This document shows, piece by piece, positions 35,864 to 47,990 of a stretch of 64,000 nt of DNA. The notes below the pieces were generated by a model. That model was given only the letters and a program-made list of their open reading frames with translations. It made no database searches and was not told where the DNA came from. How positions within the stretch are numbered: position 1 is the stretch's first letter; each line of letters opens with the position of its first letter. This stretch comes from Diadema setosum (taxonomy: Eukaryota > Echinodermata > Echinoidea > Diadematoida > Diadematidae), in contig CM067064.1 in the NCBI GenBank assembly GCA_033980235.1, forward strand, positions 30,698,170 to 30,762,169, in the 5' to 3' direction. The translations under genes and the position numbers were made by a program.

Positions 35864-37050
35864 CCATAAACCAGGCGACCATGGAGCCACTAGCTCCATG
35901 AGGCGACATACACAAGCATGGCGATAAGAGCAACTTTACAAAACTTTTTAGATAAATGATAATGCCAAGACAGTAAACGGTATATGATATTGTAATATTG
36001 ATGGGTAATAATGATAAAGAAAAACACAAAAGCCATATGAAGTCACCGTTAACGAAGATCAGAAACTCAGTTGACTTGATTGTGTCAAATTCTGAGAGAA
36101 AAAAGTTTTTAACTTCCGGAAGACAGTATTCTTGGTAACTATAGTGTCCTCTCTTATTTAACTCTTTGTACGCACTGTCCTTAGGACCAAAACTAGAACC
36201 AAAACAAGACAAAAACGTTCCACAGCTTGAAGGAGGTTTCTTTTTTTTTCTTTTTACTGCTTGCAGAAGATAAATTCAACGACCTCAAGCTTTTCTCAAT
36301 GATTATTGAAGACCAAACTCTTTCTTTCTTTTTTTTCCCATATCTCTTTCTGTTTCGTATAGTGGTTATAGGAGCTAAATCTTTCATTTATTATGTTCTA
36401 ACTTTTCGTTTTTCGCTTGCGAATCAAAGTACTGAATTTCTCTTCTGATTAAATGATTTCCATTAGTTGGAATATAACATCCACAATCGTTGTTGTCATT
36501 GTTGTTGTTCTTGAGTGTGTCTTTTTTTTCATAAACTATTTCTACCGTGTTTTCTTCTCAATGTATAGTTCCGTTATATCATTTTTCTGTTTTGTAACTC
36601 TGTTTTTTGTTGATTAAGCATGGCTGGTAGCTTCACCTCCGGACATAAACGATCGGCGGACGGAGGTTTAACGATGATGACAATCGCCTAACGATGTGGG
36701 TATATACGTCAGCAACCACCGTACTAGCAGCCATCCCCGGCAAAACAACCCAGCGCCACCTCTAAATTCGTTACAGACGTTGGTGGCGGTGACGGTGAAG
36801 TGTACTCAGTCACAAAGAGAAGCAAAAACCCCCATGTTGCCTATTACATAAAGTTTCTCGGGGGCTTAAGGAAGGGAAGCCATGAAAAAGAAGAAGAGTC
36901 AACTTGTTTTTCTTCCACCTCCAGAGAAATTATTATTGTCTTTTTCTCCTTCTTCTTTGAGGGGAGTTTAATTTGTTTTCGAAGTGCATCTTATGGCCAA
37001 ATGATGTCATCGCGAAAGTGTGTCAAAGTTCGCGAATTACCTTTGAGGAA
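35863..37050. other. Intergenic, no gene seen
   Basis: It contains a CpG-bearing palindrome-like patch (36635-36670, ACCTCCG...CGGAGGT). No gene was recognised. Confidence 0.5.
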
Positions 37051-37051
37051 A

Positions 37052-37335
37052 CCTGAGAAAAAATTCAATTCAATTCAATTCATTTATTTCATTCTCATTT
37101 TCTTTCCAACAAAACATAACACAAGGTAAATCAGAAAATCCATCATAACCATGTATACAGTACAAAATGCGAAGGATTAACGATATACAACAAACTAATA
37201 GAGATGAATCATGTATACATACGGGAAAATACAAAGTTATATTTTGAGGAGGAAAAAAGAGAACTGAGAGGTCCAATAAAAAGCAGTGCTTGTAGATTGT
37301 GGACCACTCAAGAATTTCTTCCAAAAATACAGTAC
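37052..37335 (-). mobile_element. Candidate LINE 3' end, reverse strand
   Basis: On the - strand it ends in a tandem GAATT tail (37059-37082), with AT-rich 3' UTR-like sequence before it. Short-unit tandem tails mark many non-LTR retrotransposon 3' ends. No coding part is present. Confidence 0.4.
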
Positions 37336-37439
37336 TTCACATACAATTACAAATACATTACACACAACAACATGGAATAACTAAACTAAGGAGATACAAT
37401 CGAACGGAATGGGACAAAAACAAAATTAGTGGAAGAAAG

Positions 37440-37569
37440 GGAAAGGAAGAAAGAGATAGAGAGAGAGAGAGAGAAATGAGAGAGAAGGGGGGGGGGGGGG
37501 GGGAGGGAGGGAGAGGAAAGATAGAGACCGAATGACCAAACCCCTTCAATCCCCCCTCCCCCTCCCCCC

Positions 37570-37600
<31 letters not shown>

Positions 37601-37615
37601 AACACACACACACAG
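37440..37615 (+). repeat. Compound low-complexity tract: (GA)n, poly-G, poly-C, (CA)n
   Basis: GA repeat and G-run (37449-37512), then a C-rich run (37550-37587) and CA repeat (37587-37613). The G and C runs could form alternative DNA structures. Confidence 0.9.
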
Positions 37616-37985
37616 ACAGACGTTTACCGCCATAGAGCGGACACATGGGATAAAAGGCTGCGGGAAAATAATGTCAGGGAAAATGGCGAAGACAGTGAAA
37701 GTGTAGGAAGAAATGGAGGAGGAGGAAGAAGAAGAAAAAGAAAAAGAAAAAAGGACGAAGAGGAGGAGGAAGAGGATGCGAAGAGATTGGTAGATATTTG
37801 GTTCTGTGCTTCAAGAATGAAACCTACACAACTAACAGAAAGATCCTTTTGTTGTGAACATAACTTGATATTTTGTAAGACCGCTCAGAATGATTTCCAA
37901 TATTTTCATACTTCCTGATACAATTTGTAATCTAATTCTCTGTGGCCAACAACAACAACAAAAGCATCGGTCATCATCTTTACCA

Positions 37986-38030
37986 CAACAAACAAACAAA
38001 CAAACAAACAAACAAACAAACAAACAAAAC
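37986..38030 (+). repeat. (CAAA)n microsatellite
   Basis: About ten CAAA tetranucleotide units. Confidence 0.95.
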
Positions 38031-38155
38031 ACTTACACTCTGAGCACAGTCCGGAGACACAAATTATAGGTACATAATTCTGCCTCCAATAAGTATATAC
38101 TCCTTGTCGCTAAATCCATGACTTGATGTTCAAAAGAACTTTCATGAAACATTAA

Positions 38156-38241
38156 CCCTTTGTATATGCTTTGAGTACTGCTTGGCACAGAAAACCCCGT
38201 AGCGTTGTACACACTTTCCAAAGTCCCTGGCTCAGGAAGGA
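38156..38241. mobile_element. 86-bp TTAA-flanked MITE, copy 2
   Basis: Flanked by TTAA at 38152-38155 and 38242-38245. Inverted relative to the copy in LIG1 intron 3, with which it shares GCTTTGAGT, GGCACAGAAAACCC and the CTTTCCAAAGTCCCTGGC-type right part. Confidence 0.7.
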
Positions 38242-38249
38242 TTAAAAGG

Positions 38250-39451
38250 TATGAAGATGCCTTTAATAGCTAAATGAATTACAGAGTTGCAAATACACAG
38301 TTCTCTCTGAATACCAAATGTTGCTTATTTCATCTCGAGTGCGTGACTGAAATATAAACTAACATGAAGCAAAGGCATTCAGCACAGGTGCCAAGTTGTG
38401 CTATTTTTATATCTCTTTCTGCATATTCTGATTTGAATCGCCAGGTCAAATAAAGGCTAAATGAACTGGCTCGCATCTCTTGTCCCGATATTTTTTGACC
38501 TCGCCTTTCCCGCACACATTTTGCTCGATATGCCATTATCATAGTCGCCTATTTCACATTCCTCTCCTTAAACATACTCTCCAACTTTTGTCAATTTGAC
38601 GCTTTTCTCCTCATTTTTTTTTTCCTTCGGTCCTTCAAACATCGCTGTCTATGTTAGTCTACCATGACTCATGATCTCAAAAGCAAGTTGTTTTTTTCCC
38701 CACCCTCCTTCTCTCTCATCTTAAGTCAGAAATCTCACTTTTCTAACATTGTTTCTCCTCCCGTGCCTTTCCGCTCATGTCCGTTCGCCTCAGACGGACA
38801 TAAACATCCGCTCTCGAGGTTGATATGAGATTCCCGTAACACAAGGTGTATACAATGGTGAGATAAAGCACTGAGAAACTTAAATAGATGCGTTAGAGGG
38901 AGAATAGGATAAAGGGACCTAGGCGGGAAGAGAAGAGAAATATATACGTAAATCGTTGTATACATTTTTATGTAGGTATATTTTTATATCCTAATATTCA
39001 TATATCTTCTATTCTCTCGTCTCTTCTCTGCTGTTATTCTCTCTCTCTCACACACATAATGTGTATGTTTATATAATACATACATATAGATTAGTATATT
39101 ATTATAGGATTCCTTCTCAACCCCACCCCCCCCCCCTTCCTTACTGCAAGAAGGCGACCTTGTAAAGGCTTGGGTATAGGGTTTTTAGTTTTTTGTCGAT
39201 ACGTTGTTGTCACTTTGTAACTATATACGTTTCTCTGCCAGTATTTATGCTAACAATATTTCTGTAAATTATTGATGATGGTTTTGAGGATAATGCACAT
39301 AGCAAGCTCTGCTTTTTCGCTTTTCTCCTACATCTTTAAAATTCTCAACATTATTTAGTAAATGCACAATTTGCGGTGTATTTAGATAATCAATCACATG
39401 TATTTCGATATCTGTAGAATAATTATATTGCTTCTTTTGAATGGTATGCTT
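38250..39451. other. Intergenic; possible LINE 3' UTR at its right end
   Basis: No gene recognised. The stretch from about 39160 leads into a (GAAAT)n tail at 39483-39502, which resembles a non-LTR retrotransposon 3' end. Confidence 0.4.
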
Positions 39452-39538
39452 TATACACTAATTTATATTCTTTGTTGAAAATGAATGAAATGAAATGAAA
39501 TGCATATGTATGTGCATATATAGTGCCTACATCTATAT
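39452..39538 (+). repeat. 87-bp direct repeat, left copy
   Basis: Identical over 87 bases to 39941-40027. It includes the GAAATGAAATG tail and GTGCCTACATCTATAT. The pair brackets a 402-bp segment with a TA-rich microsatellite and the tRNA gene. Confidence 0.9.
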
Positions 39539-39723
39539 GTATATATACATACACACATATATATGCATACATAGACATACACATATATATACATATATAT
39601 CTATATACATATATACATATATGTGAGATATGAGAAAGGAAGGAGAAAATCGGTGCGTAGCTTTGACATTATTATTCCTCTTACTGTTCCTCCTTTTCGG
39701 AAAAGCGCAAGAGTTGAAAAATT

Positions 39724-39795
39724 GGTCTCCGCCGGGACTCGAACCCGGGTCTTTGGCATGGAACGCCAACGCCTTAACCGCTCGGCCACGGAGAC
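39724..39795 (-). tRNA. tRNA gene, anticodon UCC (glycine by anticodon)
   Basis: 72 nt. The 7-bp acceptor stem GTCTCCG/CGGAGAC is perfect. The A-box is TGGCCGAGCGGTTAAGG. The anticodon stem TTGGC/GCCAA is perfect around loop GTTCCAT (anticodon UCC). The T-arm CCGGG-TTCGAGT-CCCGG is perfect. A run of five T (39717-39721 on the opposite strand) three bases past the 3' end is a Pol III terminator. The D-arm looks like Leu/Ser tRNAs, but the variable loop is only 4 nt, so charging identity is uncertain. Confidence 0.75.
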
Positions 39796-39940
39796 GTCAT
39801 GGCGGTTCAGGCAGACCCAAGCTCGAATACCCGACGGACCAACCTTTCAACTCTTTGACTATATGCACATGTTCCTTTTTGGGGCATACATATATACATA
39901 TAGGCCTATATACATACATACATACATATGTATACATATA

Positions 39941-40027
39941 TATACACTAATTTATATTCTTTGTTGAAAATGAATGAAATGAAATGAAATGCATATGTAT
40001 GTGCATATATAGTGCCTACATCTATAT
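39941..40027 (+). repeat. 87-bp direct repeat, right copy
   Basis: Exact copy of 39452-39538, displaced by 489 bp. It points to a recent local duplication or an insertion event around the tRNA segment. Confidence 0.9.
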
Positions 40028-40279
40028 ACATATATACATATATATACAGTGTACATAAACGAGCTAACTCCAGTCTTGTTAAGTTGAGATATTTGTGATT
40101 AAAGCTGTTAAAAACAAAGAAAATAATAAGAAACTACAGTATGATTTCAATCATAACTTCTAGAATATCTCTTTTATATGTCACAAGTGAGGTATTACTG
40201 GAAATTTTTGCTCTATCCGATGATGGACTTACTTTGAAATGTTTAAAAATGGCGCTTAGCTCATATTGCAGTAAAACTC

Positions 40280-40281
<2 letters not shown>

Positions 40282-40330
<49 letters not shown>
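40282..40330 (+). repeat. (TA)n microsatellite
   Basis: About 24 uninterrupted TA units. Confidence 0.95.
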
Positions 40331-40334
<4 letters not shown>

Positions 40335-40756
40335 GTACATAATTAGACATATACTGATATAATGCAGAGTGGTTAGGGAAGATAAAAATCGCGACAGGGA
40401 ATTCTGGCTGATGGAGGACTTCGGGCGGTACATCACGAATGTAATGTGCGTCAGAGACAGCATGCATCTTTCATTATGCGCTCGCAACCTTGTGCAACCG
40501 TAGGCAACCGTAACCGTGGGCAGGAGTACAATCTCTCTCCTCCAACCCATCTCCCACCCCCCCTCCCCCTGCCCCTCCATCCTCCCCCCTCTAAATCTAT
40601 CTAATGAATAATGATATGTGTGGAAGTATATCTTTATCTACCTCTAATTCTATCTACATTTTTATATACATATAATTCATCTTATTTATCTCACTCTAAA
40701 AAATTGAAATGGTAGTTCAACATTCTGAGTGTGATTTACCATTTAATTTTTTTAGA

Positions 40757-40758
<2 letters not shown>

Positions 40759-40802
<44 letters not shown>

Positions 40803-40900
40803 ATATACCTATCTATCTATAAACCTATAGATATGTCTGTCTGTCTATCTATCTATCTATCTATCCGATCTATATCTACCTATCTGCTTATCTATCTATA
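40759..40900 (+). repeat. (TA)n and (TCTA)n microsatellite
   Basis: TA tract (40759-40805) running into TCTA tetranucleotide units interspersed with TCTG. Confidence 0.9.
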
Positions 40901-41840
40901 TGTCTTTCCATCTATCTCAAGTCTCCTCTCGTTCCCCCCTTTTCCTCCTCATTTTTGTACCTCTGTCTATCTTTTTTCTTGTCCCCTTGTTTCTGCTTCT
41001 CCTTGGGTAAGTATATCAAGGCGCTTGAAATCTTTACCAGGGGTTATAATCTATGTTGCGAATAATCTACTTCTTTTCCCTCTTACTTCTTACTTCATAA
41101 AAATGTAGTATTTTTTTTTTCAATGCGTTCAAGAGGTGATGGCAATTTTCGTGAATTCCTTTCCCGTTAACATCTTTTTTTTTCCATGTTCTCTTTGTCC
41201 TTACAGATAATAATGTGAGCAGAGCTCGATACATCAAAGTGACTTTCAGAAGAATTAGAATTGGGCAACTTTACTGCGTCATAGTGCAATATCGATACTA
41301 TATTAGTTCTATTCTTGACCGTTTCAGAAGTATTCTCTATAATGATATTTTAAGCCTCCTCTGCATAGTTGATTTAGACATCCACCCCTTACCGGAGAGT
41401 GGAATGGAGTCACCAAACACACAGTCCATTCTGTCGGCTTTCCCCCCAATAAGCCATATCTCTGACAAAGACTGCGTAACACCATTCTTCTGACCAGTGT
41501 GTCCCCATACCACCCCCTCACATCCGACCGCGTCGTTCCAGCAACATCATCAGCATTATTTATTCCATCATTACACCAGTGACTTTCACATCGCATCATT
41601 TAAGACCTGTTGCTAGGCACCAAGATGCCACTCGCACCCCGCTTCTCCCTTCCGCGGGTGATCATGATTCGTTCGATGCGATGGAGTCAGTTACTTATAT
41701 ATTAACGCCCACCTCTCATAATGGTACCGTTGGTAGTCTATTTTACGCCTATTAATATTTCACAATACTCATATTTATGTCGCTAAATTTCCACAGGGAT
41801 ATGTTTATTTACCGTTCTTTGCCATCACTTTGTTCCTCCA
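40901..41840. other. Intergenic, no gene seen
   Basis: CT-rich then mixed sequence; no gene, tRNA or element recognised. Confidence 0.5.
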
Positions 41841-41844
41841 CACT

Positions 41845-42090
41845 TCCATCCATCCATCCATCCATCCTTCATTCATTCATTCATGCATTCATTCCTGCAT
41901 TCATTCAAGCATTCAAGCATTCAAGCATTCATTCATTCATTCATTCATTCATTCATTCATTCATTCATTCATTCATTCATGCATTCATTCATTCATCATT
42001 CTTTCTTTCATTCTTTCTTTCTTTCATTCATTCATTCATTCATTCATTCATTCATTCATTCATTCATTCATTCATTCATTCATTCATTTA
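41845..42090 (+). repeat. (CATC)n/(ATTC)n tetranucleotide array
   Basis: About 245 bp: CATC units first, then long ATTC tracts with GCATTC, AAGC and CTTTC variants. It produces Phe-Ile-His-Ser repeat open frames that are artefacts. Confidence 0.95.
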
Positions 42091-42095
42091 ACTAA

Positions 42096-44550
42096 TTACT
42101 GTATTGTGTTCATCGTTTTGATTATTGCACTCAGGTCATCTCCTGAGTTGACGATGTGTCACTACAAGTACTGTGACTCATATATTCGCTCCAGTATCAC
42201 CCACTTGCTCAACCACATACACATTGAGTCATCATGCGATCACGTCTACCCATCAATTCAATCGTCTAACCGTACTACATCAATGCATCTCATTTTTTTC
42301 TGAAACATAACAACAAATAAACAAACAAACAAACAAGCAGTATTATGTTACCTCCCCCCCCCCCCATACCATCATTGTCACCTCCCATATACTCACCAAC
42401 ATGCCATGCATCCCCCTGGAACGCCTAGTAGGGGTCGCCATTGCAGCTTTTGCTTAATCAATCTTCATTTTATATATGCCCTCACCTCTCGCCCCTCCTT
42501 ACTAACCCTAATTATTCCATCATCACGGATCGCCAACACCACTCCATGTCCTCCTCACTAACAATCGTCTCCCATGCACTCATTGCTCCTTCTCCAACAC
42601 CCCCGGATCTGTTCATCCTTGGATGGTCAGTTGCCGACACCTCTGATACCGCCATGTAAAACATCCGCCCATCTTCCGCATCCTCCTATATATCTCGTTT
42701 CCATCCCTCACCTGTATCCCAGTCTCTTCCTGAAAACAGGATTCAAAAATCCAGTCTCGATTTATGTTCATCAACATCTCCGAATCTTTCATCATGGCAA
42801 ATCGCAGAACTCTATATATCTGCATGTTATTGTAACATTTTCCTTTCCCAGTAACCGACCATAATTACCATGTCATCATTATAGGAGATTTTTAGTAGTT
42901 AGATTGTTAGACTGACCTGTAGTCGGGTTTCTTCCCATCCTCATTATTTTTCTCATCCTTTTCTCGACACCGAACGCATCTCTTCTCATTGCGGCAGATT
43001 GTGGATACTCCACTCAAGTTCGTTTCATCGGCAAAATTTCAGCACTCTCTCTCTCTCCCTCGCTTCGGTCACCAAACTCATCCAGTCATCGTGAGGCAGA
43101 TGATAAAAAAACCTAACAACAACCTAAAACTAAAAAAGCAAAGCAAACAAAAACAAGAAAAACAACAAAACAAAAACATCTCCATTCCGTTTTCTTTTAT
43201 TCACATAACTGCCTCTACCCTTCGCCCCGTCCTGGCCAACATCCACTCTTTTTTAACATCGAATCGCTCATCTCAGTCATCCCCTCTGAGGACTATCATC
43301 CGCATGTTGTCTTCCACACCCTTCATCCTTTCCTCAACAACGCGCCACCACCTATACAATTCCATCTCCCTCTCTCCCCCACCTCCATCCTCCTCCTCCC
43401 CCCCCCCCCACCATTCTTCCACAGATCGCTCCTGCTTCTCCCCCATCCGCACCGATACTCATACATACGTCTGTCTACGTCACAATCCACGTCGCCCCCT
43501 TTCTCAATTATTCAACGTCGGCCTTCTTCATCACCCTCTATGGCTGGCTGGGTTAAAGCACCACTGCCGAATAATGTATAGATAGAGACCCACTTCACAG
43601 AGGAGTGAGCGAGAGAAACATATAATGATATATATTTATATGTCTCTCTCTCTCTCTTTCTATTCTTCTTACTCGCTCTGCAAAATCTTATCACCGGGAC
43701 AAATACACCCACACTTACAAAATATATATTCCTCTCCTCTGCATGCTGTTGCTTTGTTGTGTATCACTTTTGTCTCTTATTGTGTATTTGTTTCAACGAC
43801 GACTTGCCAACGGTGCTCCGTATATCTACCGATTTATCATTCATTGCATTCAGATATTCAGGGATCTCTCCCGGTTCGACCGTCATCCGCTTGACGCAAG
43901 TAATTAATTTCCATAGTTCGATGCGTAGATAAACCAGGGTCTTTTCACGAGGCTGATGTGTAATTAGTGCCTATAGGAAAAAAAAAATCAAAACAGCGTT
44001 CTCTGTTCGAAAACAGGAAAGACGAAGGGAAACAGACAGAGAGAGAGAGAGAAGAGAGAAAGGGGGAGAAAGAGAGAAAAGAGAGGGAGAAAAAAAAAGT
44101 AAAAAAATAGGACTAAATTGCACTCTTAACAATTTCTCAAGACGAGATAAACTGTGATGATGCTGACGCACAAACGGGTCTTACACGAGTGAAGACCTCC
44201 CTCGATAAGACTAATCTGCGTCTGCTTTCTTCTCGCTCGTTCTACGTAAGTTGTCTTACTGCCATAACGACGATCATTACCGCACTTTCAAGCGAAGCAT
44301 GAATAACTCACACCATCACACGGCGTATTTGTGCTCAGACATACGATCAGATACTCGAGAACACGCAAGCAAGAGATACACAAAGACAGAAATCCGAACT
44401 TTCGTAAATTAATAAGACTTCTTTTTTTTTTCTTTGCCAGCAAACATTCGCCAGAGACAGTTATCTTTGTCTTCTTTTCTAGCACACGCTCGCAAAATAC
44501 TCGTACATATACAAACACGTAACCACACACTCGCATGTCACATGTCAAGA
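42096..44550. other. Intergenic, pyrimidine-rich, no gene seen
   Basis: A strongly C/T-biased stretch (about 42350-43520) gives a 198-codon open frame (42989-43585, +) rich in Ser, Pro and His. Its composition follows the base bias and it has no recognisable domain. GA-rich tracts occur at 44035-44100. Confidence 0.5.
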
Positions 44551-44556
44551 ATATGT

Positions 44557-44587
<31 letters not shown>

Positions 44588-44601
44588 AACACACACACAC
44601 A

Positions 44602-44632
<31 letters not shown>
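44551..44632 (+). repeat. (CA)n microsatellite
   Basis: Interrupted CA tract of about 40 units. Confidence 0.95.
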
Positions 44633-44633
<1 letters not shown>

Positions 44634-46160
44634 GCTTTTTGAAGAACCATTACAGAATGTGACAAGCAAATAATTTTTGATGCTCTGAAAGAATATTTAA
44701 TATAAACTTACAAATTTGATCACAGTATAATCATGATTGAATGGGTACAAATTACGGCGCACCATTAACAGTCGTCCACTTCTTGTAAAATAAGTACATA
44801 TTTTTGTCTTTTTTTTTGTATTGCACAGTCCGTTACAAACGAGATCCCACTTGTTAAGGTATATACCATAATGTATAATATCTTACAACAGCAACTTGAT
44901 GTTTAGTACTTTATTATTCCATTTACTCTAGGATGTAAACATTGTATCTTTCCTAGATTACGCAAGGATGCGAACCATAATCGTGCGTATTATTGTTTTG
45001 GTTTGTTGTTTTTTTCTTTTCCACAGAAAACTATTTTTCGGTTGTTGTTTCTTCTTTATATTGGCAAGGGTTGTTATGGTTGGTCCTCAAGGAAGGACAA
45101 AAGCTTTTCAGTGCTTTGTAAACATCAACGGATGATACATCTGCTTATGCTTCTGCTTTTTGGAACATTTATTATTCGTGACAAAGCAACAGCAAGGTGA
45201 AAGTCAAGGCAAAAAATATGCACATTAGTTGTTTTTTTTCTCTCTCATTGAAGAAAAAATATAATATATATACCATGAATTTCCACACAAATTTACAAGT
45301 ATCATAAATAATCATATATCTTAATAATTAAAGCATTTTTGTTTGCCTGGAGCCATGTCATTAATGGACTGTACATCAAATCTCAACGTTATAAGTATTT
45401 TTGTAACGGTTTCTCCGTAAAGACAAAACGAAAAATATATATGTACAAATTGCGTAAGAAAATATATCCCACGTGGTTATAAAAAGAAACACCATCGGGG
45501 ATTTAAAATAATACAAAATCTCTATAGATTGGTATACGTACAATATAATATATATTATCACGTCAGCAAGTTGGACAGAGCTTGTGATGATATGGGTCAA
45601 ATGCTTTCGTCTGATTGGTCACAAGTTGCATGACGTAATTGCATATCACTCACGCTACGTAAAATACTATCGGCATGAACAGACGGACCATTCGCGAAAG
45701 TCTCTCTCACTGGAATATTCAGGTACATTCTTGGCTATGTTGTTCACCGACAATAATTCCAAAAACACCTTAAACATTCTCTCGTGCTCAAAGCATTCCT
45801 CAGAGTGTCTGCTTTCACTAACAGTGTAAAAAGATTGCAAAAGTATCTCATTGTAGATTATTGATTATGGACATATTGATGAAAATCGATGACGACGACG
45901 ATGATGATGATGATGATGATGATAGTGATATGACCACAGTGATGATTACAGTTAAAGTCGTAGTACGAAACTGTACAAGCTATTGATTTCTCTTACTCCC
46001 GTATCGTCAGTACAAAAAACCAATATCCTTAGGTTCAATACTTCAAATGGCAAAGTTACGAATTATAACATGTTATGACGTACTTTACTGAGATAGATAT
46101 CCGACGCTATGTTTTCACACCAGCTTCGTGATAGAAAGCAAGAAAGAGAGATGGTTAATG
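44633..46160. other. Intergenic, no gene seen
   Basis: AT-rich; a GAC/GAT trinucleotide tract lies at 45889-45922. Nothing else recognised. Confidence 0.5.
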
Positions 46161-47003
46161 GAATATATGTACACATTTTTAATATAAAGGCGCTTGAGTA
46201 CAGAGTATACTAGAATGACATTAATAGGATTGTTTGAAAATGGTTTAGAATACACTGTACTCTTAACGTCGCAAAGGTATTGGTGGTCAATACATACTTC
46301 TAAGGAACCACATATAAGAGTGCAAATGTGTCACGAAATCTACAGCGCTTTTTCTCTTTTTCTAATGATGGAAAGTCATTTCTACGGGGCATCCACGTGA
46401 CCCGGTAGGCGGGGTGGATCCAGGATCTAATCTCAGTCACGTGACAGAAAGTGCGTGCACCTCCGTCAAAATGGCGGCCCTCCGTAGAAGTTCGAATGGA
46501 AACAATAACATGTCAGCTCGTCAGTGACAGTGAAATATCAATTATTTACAGCGTGAAAACGAGGAAACTTGAAAAGGAAAAAAAAAGGAAACGAAATAGG
46601 GCACAGGAGTCAGACAGGTGAAAATAGCACGATGGGTATATCACACATTTAAACTTACGTTACGCAGTACTTAAAGCCTTCCAAGTTACGTCAATCAGTA
46701 AAAAATGCGAGGATTACCGGCCTCATGTTAATCGTAATATCAAAATAGTATTCGCTATAGTATAGTAAAACCGTGTAAATAGTATTCGTTCTCAAACAAC
46801 AATATTCATGAAAAAATAGTTTGGCTATCAAGCTGCTTGATGCAACGACGATAAAATGTGTTGCACTTTGCAAATTCAAAAACGGAAGTACTTCAAGAGT
46901 TTTCTTTTTTTTTCGTAAATAACACATGTATAGAGTGCGAATGAGGCTATATTTCAGCGATACGAAAAATGGTCGCATTGATTAAAGCCCAGTCTTGAAT
47001 CGT
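46161..47003 (-). other. Candidate tob 3' UTR / 3' flank
   Basis: Downstream of the tob stop codon on the - strand. ATTAAA (+ coordinates 46178-46183) is a possible poly(A) signal. Two Pumilio-type words UGUANAUA lie at 46543-46550 and 46166-46173. The second is beyond the ATTAAA, so it counts only if the transcript runs further. A patch with two CACGTGAC boxes and AAAATGGCGGCC lies at 46395-46486. Confidence 0.35.
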
Positions 47004-47963
47004 TTAGTTGGCGACAATAAGCGAGGGTTGGCCGTACTGGTCCGCGGCGCCTGTGGGTAGCCCCCAACCGTCCGGTAGAAAACACCCCTCGGGGGTGAGT
47101 CCTGTTGGCGACACGTGATGCGTGTTGTGGAGACCAGCTCCAGGGGTGCCACTTGCGTCACTCCAGGGAGTGGCGTACTGCTGCTGCATCGACGGCACGA
47201 ACTCTCGGGCGTTTGGAGACAGCTGCTGCGGCGAGCGCTGGCTGCTGCGGTAGTTCTTCATGGCTGACCGCTGCTTCATGTAGTTGGCGAACTCCGTGGG
47301 CGAGAGCTGCTGGAAGTTGACTCGCTTGCCAGAGTTCTTGGGCTTGGTGGAGCCGAATTTGGTCTGGGCGAAGGAGGCAGCCGTGAAGGTGAGCGCGTTT
47401 GGTCGGACGAGAGAGGTGGTACTAGACGAAGTGGACGACGAGCCGCCAGGACTGCCGGGCGTCACTGGACTGGTGGAACCCGTGACAGATGGGACGGACG
47501 GCACTGTGTTTATGTGGAACCCCTGAAGGGAGGAGCCCAACGAGTCCACCAGAGAAAAGGGAGCCTCAGGCTCCATCCCCTCCTCCACCACTGTCTCCTG
47601 CTTGTAGATGACTGTCACCACGCCCTTCTCGGTGATCCGGTAGCTGACTTCGCCCGGGTCGATCCACATGGTCAGCTCCTGGGGCAGGTTCTCGACCACC
47701 TCGTCAACGTCGAGACCGCTCTGGATGATGGCTGCTTCCACGGCCGGGTCCACCTTCTGGCGATTGATTCGGATGCACCTGAAACCGGACCCTTTGTTCG
47801 GTTGACCAGGGTACCAGTGACCCGCGAACTTCAGGTAAAGAGCTTTCTCCATCTCCTCCGCGAGGACATTGACCCTACGCCGAGGAAGCTTGTTGTAGAG
47901 GTGGCTCCGGAGGAAATCCACAGCACACTGCACCTCTGACTTCATGCTCAGATTAGACGCCAT
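47004..47963 (-). CDS. tob1: Tob/BTG family anti-proliferative protein, single coding exon
   Basis: Tob proteins bind the CAF1 (CNOT7/8) deadenylase through the BTG domain and poly(A)-binding protein through PAM2 motifs, so they speed mRNA deadenylation and slow cell growth. The 319-residue frame has the BTG domain at about 8-121. Y-N-K-L-P-R-R-R-V-N lies at 23-32, Box A G-H-W-Y-P..K-G-S-G-F-R-C-I at 48-64, and Box B N-L-P-Q-E-L-T-M-W-I-D-P-G-E-V-S-Y at 92-108. The C-terminal half has T-A-A-S-F-A-x-T-K-F-G-S-T-K as in human Tob, a PAM2 motif L-S-P-N-A-R-E-F-V-P at 248-257, and a final V-A-N. Human TOB1 is 345 long. The ATG chosen follows a splice acceptor by four bases; a longer upstream frame is intronic. 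Orthology to TOB1 versus TOB2 cannot be separated in an invertebrate. Confidence 0.95.
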   Translation of the reverse strand: MASNLSMKSEVQCAVDFLRSHLYNKLPRRRVNVLAEEMEKALYLKFAGHWYPGQPNKGSGFRCIRINRQKVDPAVEAAIIQSGLDVDEVVENLPQELTMWIDPGEVSYRITEKGVVTVIYKQETVVEEGMEPEAPFSLVDSLGSSLQGFHINTVPSVPSVTGSTSPVTPGSPGGSSSTSSSTTSLVRPNALTFTAASFAQTKFGSTKPKNSGKRVNFQQLSPTEFANYMKQRSAMKNYRSSQRSPQQLSPNAREFVPSMQQQYATPWSDASGTPGAGLHNTHHVSPTGLTPEGCFLPDGWGLPTGAADQYGQPSLIVAN

Positions 47964-47990
47964 TTTTCTGAGAATAAGAAAACACGATAA
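47964..47990 (-). other. Splice acceptor just before the tob start codon
   Basis: On the - strand, the polypyrimidine run GTTTTCTTATTCTCAG ends at 47968, four bases before the ATG (AAAAATGGCG). This shows that the 5' UTR is spliced and sets the start at Met of M-A-S-N-L-S-M-K. Confidence 0.7.

Noticed and set aside
41845..42090. CRISPR-like regular repeats
   Set aside because: No unique spacers; a simple tetranucleotide array in a eukaryotic genome.
41777..42303. Phe-Ile-His-Ser repeat 'protein'
   Set aside because: Direct translation of the ATTC tetranucleotide array.
42989..43585. 198-codon + strand open frame
   Set aside because: Ser/Pro/His content follows the strong C/T bias of the DNA; no domain or splice support.
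47105..47939. Open frames on the + strand over tob
   Set aside because: Antisense shadows of a GC-rich coding exon with no recognisable domain.
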